Assembly (NCBI RefSeq): GCF_001988955.1
Contig: NZ_CP014263.1
Span: forward strand, 620,001 to 684,000
DNA: 64,000 bases
Reading direction: 5' to 3'
From: Spirosoma montaniterrae
GTDB taxonomy: Bacteria; Bacteroidota; Bacteroidia; Cytophagales; Spirosomataceae
Shown: piece by piece, positions 50,858-59,529 of the stretch
Layout: the number at the start of each line of letters is the position of its first letter
How positions within the stretch are numbered: the first letter of the stretch is position 1
Made by a program: the position numbers and the translations under genes
Notes under the pieces: generated by a model
Seen by the model: only the letters and a program-made list of their open reading frames with translations
What the model was told of the DNA's origin: nothing
Databases searched by the model: none

Positions 50858-51772
50858 GTGACCAATATTCTTGAGGTTCATCATATCGTAAAGCAGTACG
50901 CCGAACACCGCGCTCTCGACAACGTTAGTCTGAGCGTGCCGCAGGGCAGTATTTTCGGGCTGCTTGGCCCCAACGGAGCCGGTAAAACATCGCTTATTCG
51001 CATCATCAACCAGATTACGGCCCCCGACGAGGGCGAGGTGATTCTGGATGGCGAACGGCTCAAACCCGACCACATCAAACGCATCGGCTACCTGCCCGAA
51101 GAACGCGGCCTGTATAAGAAAATGAAGGTTGGCGAGCAACTGCTGTACTTAGCTCAACTGAAAGGGCTGAGCGAAAAGCAGGCGATGGAGAAGCTGAAAA
51201 CGTGGTTCGTCAAGTTCGACATCAAAACGTGGTGGACCAAAAACGTGGAAGACCTATCTAAAGGGATGCAGCAGAAGGTGCAGTTTGTGGCAACGGTCAT
51301 GCACGAACCCGATCTGATTATTCTCGATGAACCGTTTTCGGGCTTCGACCCGATCAACGCCAACCTCATCAAAGACGAAATTCTGGAACTGCGCGACCGG
51401 GGCAAAACCATTATCTTCTCGACCCACCGCATGGAGTCGGTCGAAGAACTCTGCGATCATATCGCGCTCCTGAACCGTTCGCACAAGGTACTCGACGGGC
51501 CAAAACACGTTATCAAGGAGCAGTTCAAGACGCACACTTACCATGTTGACTATCAGGGCGAACTGAGCGATTTGCCCCCGGCTTTCACGGTGCTGAACAC
51601 CCAGCCGACCGATAGCGGATTTCGGCGGGCTAACATTCAGATTCCGCCCGATGCTGCCGTCAACGACCTGATTCGGCACCTGCTCGACCGCGTGGCTGTG
51701 CGCTCATTCGGCGAGAACATCCCCAGCATGAACGACATTTTTATCAAGACCGTAGGAGAAACTATAGAATGA
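50858..51772 (+). CDS. ABC transporter ATP-binding protein (NatA-like)
   Basis: 304 residues from the GTG at 50858; a TTG at 50807 in the same frame would add 17 residues with no similarity to the family. Walker A GLLGPNGAGKTSL, Q loop YLPEERGLYKKM, signature region DLSKGMQQKVQ, Walker B LIILDEPFSGFDP and switch His in STHRMESVEE are all present, plus a C-terminal extension (about 215-304) typical of ATPases that pair with ABC-2 permeases. It overlaps the permease start by ATGA, so the two form one exporter. Confidence 0.92.
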   Translation: MTNILEVHHIVKQYAEHRALDNVSLSVPQGSIFGLLGPNGAGKTSLIRIINQITAPDEGEVILDGERLKPDHIKRIGYLPEERGLYKKMKVGEQLLYLAQLKGLSEKQAMEKLKTWFVKFDIKTWWTKNVEDLSKGMQQKVQFVATVMHEPDLIILDEPFSGFDPINANLIKDEILELRDRGKTIIFSTHRMESVEELCDHIALLNRSHKVLDGPKHVIKEQFKTHTYHVDYQGELSDLPPAFTVLNTQPTDSGFRRANIQIPPDAAVNDLIRHLLDRVAVRSFGENIPSMNDIFIKTVGETIE

Positions 51773-53091
51773 ACACAATATTCCTGATTATCAAGCGCGA
51801 GTACCTTGTTCGGGTGCGCAAAAAGTCATTCGTTGTTATGACGATTCTGGGGCCGGTGCTGATTTTTGGTTTCTATGCCGTCATTGGCTGGGCGGCCATC
51901 AGCTCGATCAACCAGAAAAAAGTAGCCGTTGTCGATGAGAGCGGAATGATTGCCAGTCGGCTCAAAAGCGACAAGGAAATGGTGTACTCAACCCTGCGGC
52001 AGCCGCTGCCCCAGGCTAAGCAGGCGTTTTTGAAGCAGGGCTACGACGCGCTCGTGTTTATTCCGAAAGCGGTGGTCGAACAGCCGAAGACCGTACAGAT
52101 TTTTGCTGAAAAAGGCGTCAGTCTGGATGTGCAAAGCAATATTGAAAAAGCCATCTCGAAAGAAATCGAGACAATCAAATTAAGTCAGGCGGGCATTAAT
52201 CAGCAGGTTATTCAGGATGCCAAAGTTGACGTTGATGCCCAAACCATCAGCATGGCCGATGGGGGTGAAAAGAGCAGTAACTCCATTGCCATGTACGTAA
52301 TCGGGTATTTCTGTGCTATCCTGATCTACATCTCGCTCATGATTTATGGCACGCAGGTGATGCGGGGCGTGATGGAAGAAAAAACCAACCGTATTGTCGA
52401 GGTTATCATCTCGTCGGTAAAACCGTTTCAGTTGATGATTGGCAAAATTGTGGGTGTTGCCTTAGTGGGCCTGACGCAGTTTATGCTCTGGATACTGCTG
52501 ACGGTGGGCTTGTTTACCGTGGGGGGCAAACTCATGGGCGATAAGGTAGAGCAGGGGCGGCAGGCGGCTCAGCCAACGGCCATGATGAACAACAACGCCA
52601 ACTCTCCCGAAGTCAAAAAAGTACAGGAAAATGCCGTTGCCAGCGTCATGAAGGCAGTCGGGACGCTGAATATTCCGTTGATTGTGGCTTGTTTTCTGTT
52701 CTATTTCTTAGGCGGATATTTGCTGTACAGCGCGTTGTTCGGTGCCATCGGTGCCGCCGTTGATAACGAGACCGAAACGCAGCAGTTTATGCTTCCGGTA
52801 ATGATGCCCATAATTGCATCCATTGCGTTTGCGCAGATTGCCGCCCGCGAACCCGACGGGGCTATGGCGTTCTGGACGTCTATGATTCCCTTTACGTCGC
52901 CCGTGATAATGCTTGTTCGAATTCCGTTTGGCGTACCGGGCTGGCAATTAGCACTTTCCATGACGCTGCTGGTGCTCGGTTTTATCGGCACCATCTGGCT
53001 CGCTTCGCGTATCTACCGCGTCGGCATTCTGATGTACGGCAAAAAAGTAAGCTACAAGGAGTTGTCGAAATGGGTGTTTTATAAAGGCTAA
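51769..53091 (+). CDS. ABC-2 type transporter permease (NatB-like)
   Basis: 440 residues. First helix at about 20-45 (MTILGPVLIFGFYAVIGW), a large extracytoplasmic domain (about 50-175) with VVDESGMI-type beta-alpha units, then a bundle of helices beginning AMYVIGYFCAILIYISLMIYG. The amphipathic segment GVMEEKTNRIVEVIISSVKPFQLMIGKIVG is the signature of NatB/YhgE-like ABC-2 permeases. It partners the ATPase before it; Na+ or antibiotic export has been shown for relatives, but the substrate here is unknown. It ends 4 bp inside the convergent gene at 53088. Confidence 0.9.
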   Translation: MNTIFLIIKREYLVRVRKKSFVVMTILGPVLIFGFYAVIGWAAISSINQKKVAVVDESGMIASRLKSDKEMVYSTLRQPLPQAKQAFLKQGYDALVFIPKAVVEQPKTVQIFAEKGVSLDVQSNIEKAISKEIETIKLSQAGINQQVIQDAKVDVDAQTISMADGGEKSSNSIAMYVIGYFCAILIYISLMIYGTQVMRGVMEEKTNRIVEVIISSVKPFQLMIGKIVGVALVGLTQFMLWILLTVGLFTVGGKLMGDKVEQGRQAAQPTAMMNNNANSPEVKKVQENAVASVMKAVGTLNIPLIVACFLFYFLGGYLLYSALFGAIGAAVDNETETQQFMLPVMMPIIASIAFAQIAAREPDGAMAFWTSMIPFTSPVIMLVRIPFGVPGWQLALSMTLLVLGFIGTIWLASRIYRVGILMYGKKVSYKELSKWVFYKG

Positions 53092-56030
53092 ATCCCAATT
53101 TCCAGAATCAGCGGCTGCACGAGCCATTGGCCGGTGGTGAGGTTGTAAACCGTGCGGGCACCCAACTCGAATGATGAGCGTAGGCGTAGTACATTGAAGA
53201 CAAATGACAGGTCGACCCCAGCCGTTTGGTAGGTTCGCGTGCGGGTTTCGTAGTTGCGCAGACGCCCGTACACGTCGCGTACTTCGAGTGTGCTCCGCCC
53301 GTAAGCAGCATCGAAAAAAGCTCCGCCTTTAATGCGCTGAACGTATAGAAACCGTGTCAGCGACCAGTGCGTATCGGCCAAAGGCAGCCGATACTCAACG
53401 TTGCCCGCCGTAATCTGATCGTCGCTGATGTAGGGTTGCCCGCGTGGGTAAAACACTACCGGCTGGAATCGGTAGGTGCCGCGTGACTGCTCCTGATAGC
53501 CGCCCCGCAGTCGAATGGCGTGATGTTTGCCGACGCCGGGCAGAAACAAACTTGCCTGAACGCCCCACTGCTCGGCCTGCAAGCGTCCGCCAAACGGCGT
53601 GTTTCGGTACGTGGCCGAGAGCGACTGACCCCAGCGGGGCGATACGTCGCGTTTGCTTTGCCGCAGCAGTCGGTTATACGAAAATCCGTAAGTCATGGCA
53701 CTGAGCGAACCAGCAAAACCAACCTCCGTAATGCTCCGAACCGGGAGGTCGTAGTCGCTCACCGACAGGTAGTTGTAATAGGCCGACAGGTTTGCCGACT
53801 GACTGTATTTCGATTGGGTCAGCGTAAACGGCAATCGCACGCCCGCTACCAATTGATTGTATTGCCAGCGGTCGGCACGCAGACTATCGACCGGTACAAT
53901 GCGGTCGACGAACAGCGAGGTGTTACGGTGGCCCCGTTGGAAACTGAGGTCGAAAATAGGGTAGAGACCCTGATAGCTCAGCGTGGCGTAGGCATTGCCA
54001 ACCCGCTCGGCCTGATTGTAGGTATACCCTACGCCCAACTGCGTAGTACTCAGCAAGTCCTGCGAACTGACGCCTACGTTCAGCGACTGCCCTGCGTTGC
54101 TGATAACCGACCCCCAGTTATAAACGTTGAGGAGGTTTGTCAACCGGCTGAATCGTCTCGCCGGATAAACCGTTGCCTTATCGGTAGAATCGCTCAACAG
54201 CCGCCGAACCTCAGCCGCGCCGGGTTCTACGTTGGTTAGCGGCCCAAAATACCGGACAGGTTCAACCGACTCGACCCTCGCCGGATTGGCTCCCACGGGT
54301 TTCCAGTCGGCGGGATTTAGCGGCATGTCGGCAATGCGGTAGCCATCGGCTGAAAAATCCTCGAAGGCCAGCCGCGTTCCAGATGGCGACACCGCCGTAT
54401 GGTAAGCCGCCAGTGGCCGTGACGTTACCTGAAACACCTCCTTTGAGGCCACGTTCACCGCATATAGATTATCGATACCTGACCGGGGCGAGTTATAAAA
54501 AACGTAGCCGTTCCAGGATTGCGGATGGCTAATGTTCTCGTTTGTCCGGGGCAGTAACTCCCGACTCTCGCTCGATTGGCTGTCGATGAGCTGAATGGTT
54601 TTCTTCCCATCTTTCAGGATAACCGACGCAATGGTTTGGTTGTCGTGCCAGCGTGGGTGCAGATAAAAAATATTTTCGGGGTTGGGCAACTCGCGCAGCC
54701 GACTGCCGGTTTTGGCGTCCAGCACTACCAACCGGGTTGTGTAGGTTTCGGTATTCTCAACCACTACAAGCTTTTGATTGTCAGGCGATAGGGCTACGGC
54801 GGTGTAGCGGGCGCGGTGTGTGAGTCGGCGGAGTTTACCGGTGGCGAGGTTCAGCAGCCGGATATTATTGTAAATGCGCTGCCCCCAGCGTGGGTCGAAA
54901 CCAAACTCAATCCAGCAAGCGTAAGCGGGCGTGGCCGAAAACATAGCCGGGTCGTTTGGAAAGCCCTGCACAAACACCTGTTTTTCGCGCCCGGTTTTGC
55001 TCAGGCGCACCAGCCGGGGCGTGTCGCCTAACCCGTATTTCACGGCTAATATGGTTGAGTCGCTCAGAAATTGCGGGTAACGGTAGTTCGTAAAAATGGG
55101 CCGTTCCGAGCGGGCCGCTTCGGGGCTGACAGCATAAAAATTAGCGGGCGTTAGCGTCAGTTGTTCCTGTTGTTTTTGCCAGGTTTCGGTCAGGTCATTG
55201 ATGGTTTTGGCGTACAGACCATCGGCGGTCAGGCCCACTGTTTTTTTGATGCTGCCCGAAAAATTGAGCGGCAGGGGAGGAGTCTGGAAATTTCGGTCGA
55301 GCACGCGGCTCCAGGCGTCGGGGCCTTGCGTGCGTTTGAGATGAGTAACTAAGTGATAGCCAAGCGTATAATGATCGGGTATGTTGTCGCGAAACGAGCC
55401 GCAAACCGATTTCTGGTAACTGAACTGCCGACCAGCCAGCAGGTTGGCCCGCAGCCCCAGGTCGAAGTTTGGAATTCGGCCCCGTCCGCTGTTGCTGAGC
55501 AGCGTTTCGGTGCTTACGGCGTCGCCTTCCATAAACCAGTCGGGTATGGTCATGCGCGAAAACGCCAGTCCGGTATTGCCCAGCAAGGCATATAGAACCT
55601 TGCCGTAGTGCTGGAGGGCTTTGTCGAGTTGCACCACGTGCCGGTATTCGTGCACAGCCAGCAAATCGAGCCATTCGTAGGTACCGAGCAGGCCGGGGTC
55701 TTGCGGGCGGGTCGCAAAGAACTCCGACCGGCGCGGCTGAATTGCCACAAAACCATTGCTCAATGTGGGCTGGTTTTGCAGCAGGACCGAAATGGTGCGG
55801 GGCCGTTTGCTAAGCGACGCGCTGGCGGGTTCATAAACCTGTTCGAGCCGTTGCGCCACGCGTTGCGCCGTCGTGTCGAAGCCAGCGGGATAGAGTACGC
55901 GGAAGTGGGACGTTTGAATCTGATACCAGCGCAGATAGGTTGGGTTTTGACTCAGAACGGGCAAAATTTGAGCAGAAGCGGTTACGGCAGAGATAAGCCA
56001 CAGGGCGGCTAAGCAGAAGATTCGTTGCAT
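53088..56030 (-). CDS. Peptidase MA-like / beta-propeller / outer membrane barrel protein
   Basis: 980 residues from the ATG at 56030 (frame open to 56144, but MQRIFCLAALWLISAVTASAQ is a good signal peptide). Residues about 80-270 hold a zinc-peptidase-like segment: LLAVHEYRHVVQL (HExxH) with a third ligand likely in WFMEGDAVSTET. About 330-600 is a TolB/WD40-like propeller with repeats such as TAVALSPDNQKLVVVEN and HTAVSPSGTRLAFEDF. The last ~320 residues are alternating strands ending LILEIGI, like a surface antigen/Omp85-type barrel. Probably an outer membrane protein with a periplasmic peptidase part; substrate unknown. Confidence 0.82.
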   Translation of the reverse strand: MQRIFCLAALWLISAVTASAQILPVLSQNPTYLRWYQIQTSHFRVLYPAGFDTTAQRVAQRLEQVYEPASASLSKRPRTISVLLQNQPTLSNGFVAIQPRRSEFFATRPQDPGLLGTYEWLDLLAVHEYRHVVQLDKALQHYGKVLYALLGNTGLAFSRMTIPDWFMEGDAVSTETLLSNSGRGRIPNFDLGLRANLLAGRQFSYQKSVCGSFRDNIPDHYTLGYHLVTHLKRTQGPDAWSRVLDRNFQTPPLPLNFSGSIKKTVGLTADGLYAKTINDLTETWQKQQEQLTLTPANFYAVSPEAARSERPIFTNYRYPQFLSDSTILAVKYGLGDTPRLVRLSKTGREKQVFVQGFPNDPAMFSATPAYACWIEFGFDPRWGQRIYNNIRLLNLATGKLRRLTHRARYTAVALSPDNQKLVVVENTETYTTRLVVLDAKTGSRLRELPNPENIFYLHPRWHDNQTIASVILKDGKKTIQLIDSQSSESRELLPRTNENISHPQSWNGYVFYNSPRSGIDNLYAVNVASKEVFQVTSRPLAAYHTAVSPSGTRLAFEDFSADGYRIADMPLNPADWKPVGANPARVESVEPVRYFGPLTNVEPGAAEVRRLLSDSTDKATVYPARRFSRLTNLLNVYNWGSVISNAGQSLNVGVSSQDLLSTTQLGVGYTYNQAERVGNAYATLSYQGLYPIFDLSFQRGHRNTSLFVDRIVPVDSLRADRWQYNQLVAGVRLPFTLTQSKYSQSANLSAYYNYLSVSDYDLPVRSITEVGFAGSLSAMTYGFSYNRLLRQSKRDVSPRWGQSLSATYRNTPFGGRLQAEQWGVQASLFLPGVGKHHAIRLRGGYQEQSRGTYRFQPVVFYPRGQPYISDDQITAGNVEYRLPLADTHWSLTRFLYVQRIKGGAFFDAAYGRSTLEVRDVYGRLRNYETRTRTYQTAGVDLSFVFNVLRLRSSFELGARTVYNLTTGQWLVQPLILEIGI

Positions 56031-56040
56031 ACGGTTTGAA

Positions 56041-56185
56041 GGTACGCAAAAATTTAAAGGGGAACACGGAAAAGGGGAACACAGATTAAACGGATAGTAC
56101 GGGTTAACACAGATAATAAAGAAATCCGTGTTCATCCGTAGCATCCCGCTCCGGCGTACCGGTTAAATCCGTGTTCCCCTTCAAA
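56041..56185. repeat. GGGGAACACGGA / TCCGTGTTCCCC repeats
   Basis: Between two reverse-strand genes, GGGGAACACGGA (56059-56070) and GGGGAACACAGATT (56076) are facing TCCGTGTTCATCCGT (about 56127) and AAATCCGTGTTCCCCTTC (about 56165). They make several overlapping hairpin options. No gene in this stretch. Confidence 0.6.
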
Positions 56186-56188
56186 AAA

Positions 56189-57619
56189 TCACAACCACTT
56201 TACGAAGAAGCCAATCAGCTTCTTCACTTTGTCGGTATACGGCGGGTAAATGAACTTCATGGTGCCAAATTCGCGCTGCATCACCCCCCGCTGATTAGAA
56301 AATTCCTGGAAACTGAAAAACCCGTTCGATTTACCTAAGCCACTGTTGTTCACGCCCCCAAACGGTAGTTCGACGTTACCAAATTGCAGTAGCGTATCGT
56401 TGATGACCGTATCGCCCGCCGAGGTGCGGTCCAGAATATACTGCGTATTTTGGCGGCTGCGGCTGTGAATGTACAGGGCCAGCGGTTTTTCGCGGCTATT
56501 CACCGTGCGTAGTGCATCGTCAAGGTTCTCGTAAGTCAGAACGGGCAGCACCGGGCCGAAAATTTCCTCCTGCATCACCCGCATTTCGTCGGTCACGTTT
56601 TCCAACAGCGTGGGTTCCATAAAATTATCGGCTTCGTTGGTATTGCCGCCAAACGCCACCGTCGCGCCCTGTTGCACGGCATCGTCCAATAGCCCTTTTA
56701 CCCGCTCGAAATGCTTGCTGTTCACAATCCGGGCATAGCTGTCCGACTGCTCGATGGGTTTCCCATCGGGGCTGTACATGGCGGTCAATGTTTCGCGCAT
56801 GGCCTGTATAAGTGGCTCTTTCACAGACCGATGCACCAGCAGATAATCGGGAGCGATACAGGTTTGGCCGTTGTTGATACACTTGCCCCATGCCAACCGA
56901 CCGGCAGTTTCTTTGATATTGGCCGTTTCATCCACAATGGCGGGCGATTTGCCGCCGAGTTCGAGTGTGACCGACGTTAGGTGTTTGGCCGCTGCGGCCA
57001 TCACAATGCGGCCCACGGCGGGGCTTCCGGTAAAGAAAATATGGTTGAACGGCAGTTCGAGCAGGGCGGTCGATACCGCTGCGTCGCCCTCAAAAACGGT
57101 CACTTCGTTAGCTGGGAAGAGTTCGGCAATCATCTCCCGAACTAAGTTGGCGGTGTGTGGCGTCATCTCCGACGGTTTCAGAATCACCACGTTACCAGCC
57201 GCAATAGCCGACACTAATGGCTTGATCATCAGTGAGAAGGGGTAGTTCCAGGGAGCAATGATAAGCACGTTGCCTTTGGGTTCGTGCCGGATATGGCTCT
57301 TTGTACCCACTAAGCTCAACGGCGTTGGCAACCGTTGCGGGAGCATCCACTGGCGCAGATTTTTGATAATATGCTTGATTTCGGCATGAACGGCCATCAA
57401 CTCACCCAGCATTACCTCCGCAGACGGCTTGCGGAAATCGTCGTACATAACCCGTTGAATATCAGTTTCGTGGGTCGTTATCCACGACTGAATACGTTTT
57501 ATTCGTTCAATCCGCTGTTCGGCGGTAGTAAGGGCCATTTGGGGCGCGTGCTTACGCTGGGCGTCGAACGCGGCCTGAATAGCGTCGCGGGGAGTGGTTT
57601 GCGGAAGTGCCGTTATCAT
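56189..57619 (-). CDS. Aldehyde dehydrogenase (ALDH3-like)
   Basis: 476 residues from the ATG at 57619; a TTG at 57646 in frame would add nine. Seen: APWNYPFSLMIKPLVSAIAAGNVVILKPSE (NAD-binding region), FTGSPAVGRIVMAAAAKHL, TLELGGKSP with the general-base Glu, and NNGQTCIAPDYLL with the catalytic Cys. A hydrophobic C-terminal end (LIGFFVKWL) is like fatty-aldehyde dehydrogenases. Oxidises aldehydes to acids with NAD(P)+. Single gene, divergent from the XRE regulator. Confidence 0.93.
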   Translation of the reverse strand: MITALPQTTPRDAIQAAFDAQRKHAPQMALTTAEQRIERIKRIQSWITTHETDIQRVMYDDFRKPSAEVMLGELMAVHAEIKHIIKNLRQWMLPQRLPTPLSLVGTKSHIRHEPKGNVLIIAPWNYPFSLMIKPLVSAIAAGNVVILKPSEMTPHTANLVREMIAELFPANEVTVFEGDAAVSTALLELPFNHIFFTGSPAVGRIVMAAAAKHLTSVTLELGGKSPAIVDETANIKETAGRLAWGKCINNGQTCIAPDYLLVHRSVKEPLIQAMRETLTAMYSPDGKPIEQSDSYARIVNSKHFERVKGLLDDAVQQGATVAFGGNTNEADNFMEPTLLENVTDEMRVMQEEIFGPVLPVLTYENLDDALRTVNSREKPLALYIHSRSRQNTQYILDRTSAGDTVINDTLLQFGNVELPFGGVNNSGLGKSNGFFSFQEFSNQRGVMQREFGTMKFIYPPYTDKVKKLIGFFVKWL

Positions 57620-57750
57620 GGGTATAAACTCGTGGGCCTGGTTCAAAAGAATAGGCTAAAAGTACAAAAAAACGGTGGACTGCCCGTGTTTTAGCATTTT
57701 AAATTGAGAATCGGCTATCTTTAGCAAAACATTAGCAAACCGAAGCCCGG

Positions 57751-58911
57751 ATGACTCTCGTCAGCGATAATATCCGCTACCTGCGTAAACTCAATGGACT
57801 GACACAGGAGCAATTCTCCCGAAAAATTAACATAAAACGCTCGTTGCTGGGTGCTTATGAAGAAGGGCGCGCCAACCCGAACCAGCAGAATATGCAGGCC
57901 ATCGCCAAAGCGTTTAACACCACCGTTGAATTACTAACGCGGCAAGACCTGCGCAAACTTCGCGAAACGCCCAACCTGAGTATCCCGCTGGGGCAGGCAA
58001 CTACGGCGGAGCCGGTTACGCGCCATGCTACTATCCGATCTGACGGGAAGATTGACGCCCATGACGACGACCCGTTTCAGCACCCGGATTTTCCTGACAT
58101 CTTTGCTGAACCCGCACCCAAAACGCCTGAGCCACAGCCGTTGACCAACGTGCTGAATAAATTTTACCGGCAAGACGAACCCCGCGAACCACGTCCGGCT
58201 CCTATACCCCCTGTAATTACACCCCCCGCCCGGCCTACCAACGAACGCGCTCAATCAACGGCTTTTCAGCCCGTTACGGGAAATTCGCCGGTCGATCATC
58301 TGTTTGGGCAACCCGCCGAACTCCGGCCTGCTACACCCCCGATGGCTCCCGCACCACCCGCTCGTCCGGCTGAGTCGTCGGGTTTCAATAACGTGTACGA
58401 AGCACCAAATGCGGTCAATCGTTCGGCTGCGGTGCTGCCCACAGTGCAAAGCATTCCGGTAGTTAGGCAAAATCAGTTTGGCGAATACGGGCAGCGGTAT
58501 CAGCAGCCCGATTTTCTGCATCGGCTTCCGGCTATGCAACTCCCAACGTTGCCCGCTGGTACGTACCGGGCCTTTGAAGCGGGCGACGATTTTGCGTTTC
58601 CGGGTGCGTTGCTCGTGGGGCAGTTCGTGCGCAACTGGTTCGACATTGCCGATGGCAAACAATATATGTTGGTGATTCACAACCAGGGAATCTGCTATCG
58701 ACGCGTGTATAACCAGGTGAAAATCAAAGGGACTCTACTTCTTACTGCCGACCGGCCCAATGTCCCCAATCAGGAGGTGCCGCTCAAAGACGTGGCCGAA
58801 GTCTGGGAAATCTGCGCGTTCGTGAGTCAGCAACTTCCCCCGCCTGCAACCAATACGGATCGGCTCCGGCAGTTGGTTGAAGAACTTCGCTTCGAGGTGG
58901 AGCGGTTGTAG
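57751..58911 (+). CDS. XRE-type regulator with degenerate S24/LexA-like C-terminal domain
   Basis: 386 residues: N-terminal helix-turn-helix (about 1-65, DNIRYLRKLNGLTQEQFSRKINIKRSLLGAYEEGRANPN), a ~150-residue Pro/Ala-rich linker, then an S24-like domain (about 262-360). Bacteroidota relatives carry the self-cleavage Ser in a GDSM motif and Lys in YKRV; here these read GDDF (278-281) and YRRV (316-319), so both catalytic residues are replaced and self-cleavage is unlikely. VGQFVRNWFDIADGKQYMLVIHNQGICYRRVYNQ remains well ordered. Probably a stable repressor or activator that senses a ligand. The stop of the promoter region is shared with the divergent aldehyde dehydrogenase. Confidence 0.85.
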   Translation: MTLVSDNIRYLRKLNGLTQEQFSRKINIKRSLLGAYEEGRANPNQQNMQAIAKAFNTTVELLTRQDLRKLRETPNLSIPLGQATTAEPVTRHATIRSDGKIDAHDDDPFQHPDFPDIFAEPAPKTPEPQPLTNVLNKFYRQDEPREPRPAPIPPVITPPARPTNERAQSTAFQPVTGNSPVDHLFGQPAELRPATPPMAPAPPARPAESSGFNNVYEAPNAVNRSAAVLPTVQSIPVVRQNQFGEYGQRYQQPDFLHRLPAMQLPTLPAGTYRAFEAGDDFAFPGALLVGQFVRNWFDIADGKQYMLVIHNQGICYRRVYNQVKIKGTLLLTADRPNVPNQEVPLKDVAEVWEICAFVSQQLPPPATNTDRLRQLVEELRFEVERL

Positions 58912-58996
58912 GAACGGAGCGTTATTTACCGACACACAACCGGGACAATTGGAAATGCTGACAGGATACGGAAGGGGTGAAGCTGATAAATTATTT

Positions 58997-59239
58997 CTAT
59001 TTAAACAGCTTTTGGGCTAATTCTTCTTTGGTCAAATCGAAATGGTCTGCAACGTTTTTCAGTATGTTGTTAAGCGTACCGATTTTGATCGGATCATGAC
59101 GAGGAATTGTTTCGTGATGCTGGCCGTTTTGTGTAGTCTCGATTCTGACGTGACTCCCCGTCTGTCTAACAACCTCATAACCAAACGGTTTTAACAGCTT
59201 TATTAATTGAATGCCGGTCAGGTCGCGGGGTATTCTCAT
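58997..59239 (-). CDS. hicA: HicA-type toxin (mRNA interferase)
   Basis: 80 residues from the ATG at 59239. MRIPRDLTGIQLIKLLKPFGYEVVRQTGSHVRIETTQNG shows the HicA double-stranded-RNA-binding-like fold with the active His in GSHVRI; TIPRHDPIKIGTLNNILKNVADHF is its C-terminal signature. It cleaves mRNA when free of HicB. The start overlaps the HicB stop by 4 bp. The upstream frame to 59290 lies inside HicB and is not used. Confidence 0.9.
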   Translation of the reverse strand: MRIPRDLTGIQLIKLLKPFGYEVVRQTGSHVRIETTQNGQHHETIPRHDPIKIGTLNNILKNVADHFDLTKEELAQKLFK

Positions 59240-59445
59240 AAAGCAAATACTTCGTCTTTTACGAAATGCAGCCGAACCAACTGCGGCCACTCTGCCGGGC
59301 TATCATAGTGACAATCAACCGCATCCCGAATCATTGTTTTTAGTTCGGCAATGGTTTCCCCCTGCGTAAAAATATTTTCACCAACGGCCTGTGCCGTGTA
59401 GCCACCCTCCGGGTCTTCTTCTACCAAAAAGATTAGCTCTTTCAT
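59236..59445 (-). CDS. hicB: HicB-like antitoxin, short form
   Basis: 69 residues from the ATG at 59445: KELIFLVEEDPEGGYTAQAVGENIFTQGETIAELKTMIRDAVDCHYD matches the partial RNase H-like HicB fold. It lacks a C-terminal DNA-binding domain, so autoregulation may be through another route. Four-base overlap with the toxin start couples their translation. It is often mis-annotated as a dehydrogenase subunit, but the partner makes the antitoxin role clear. Confidence 0.85.
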   Translation of the reverse strand: MKELIFLVEEDPEGGYTAQAVGENIFTQGETIAELKTMIRDAVDCHYDSPAEWPQLVRLHFVKDEVFAL

Positions 59446-59529
59446 CTCTATCGTCCAATAATTCAACACAAGATAAGCATAAGCAGCCGAACCTTCGCCC
59501 GACCACTTACACCTTTCAACTTGACTCCG

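Noticed and set aside
50858..51772. ABC ATPase considered as the missing CcmA
   Set aside because: It has a long C-terminal extension, overlaps an ABC-2 permease and is 34 kb from the ccm genes; it fits NatA.
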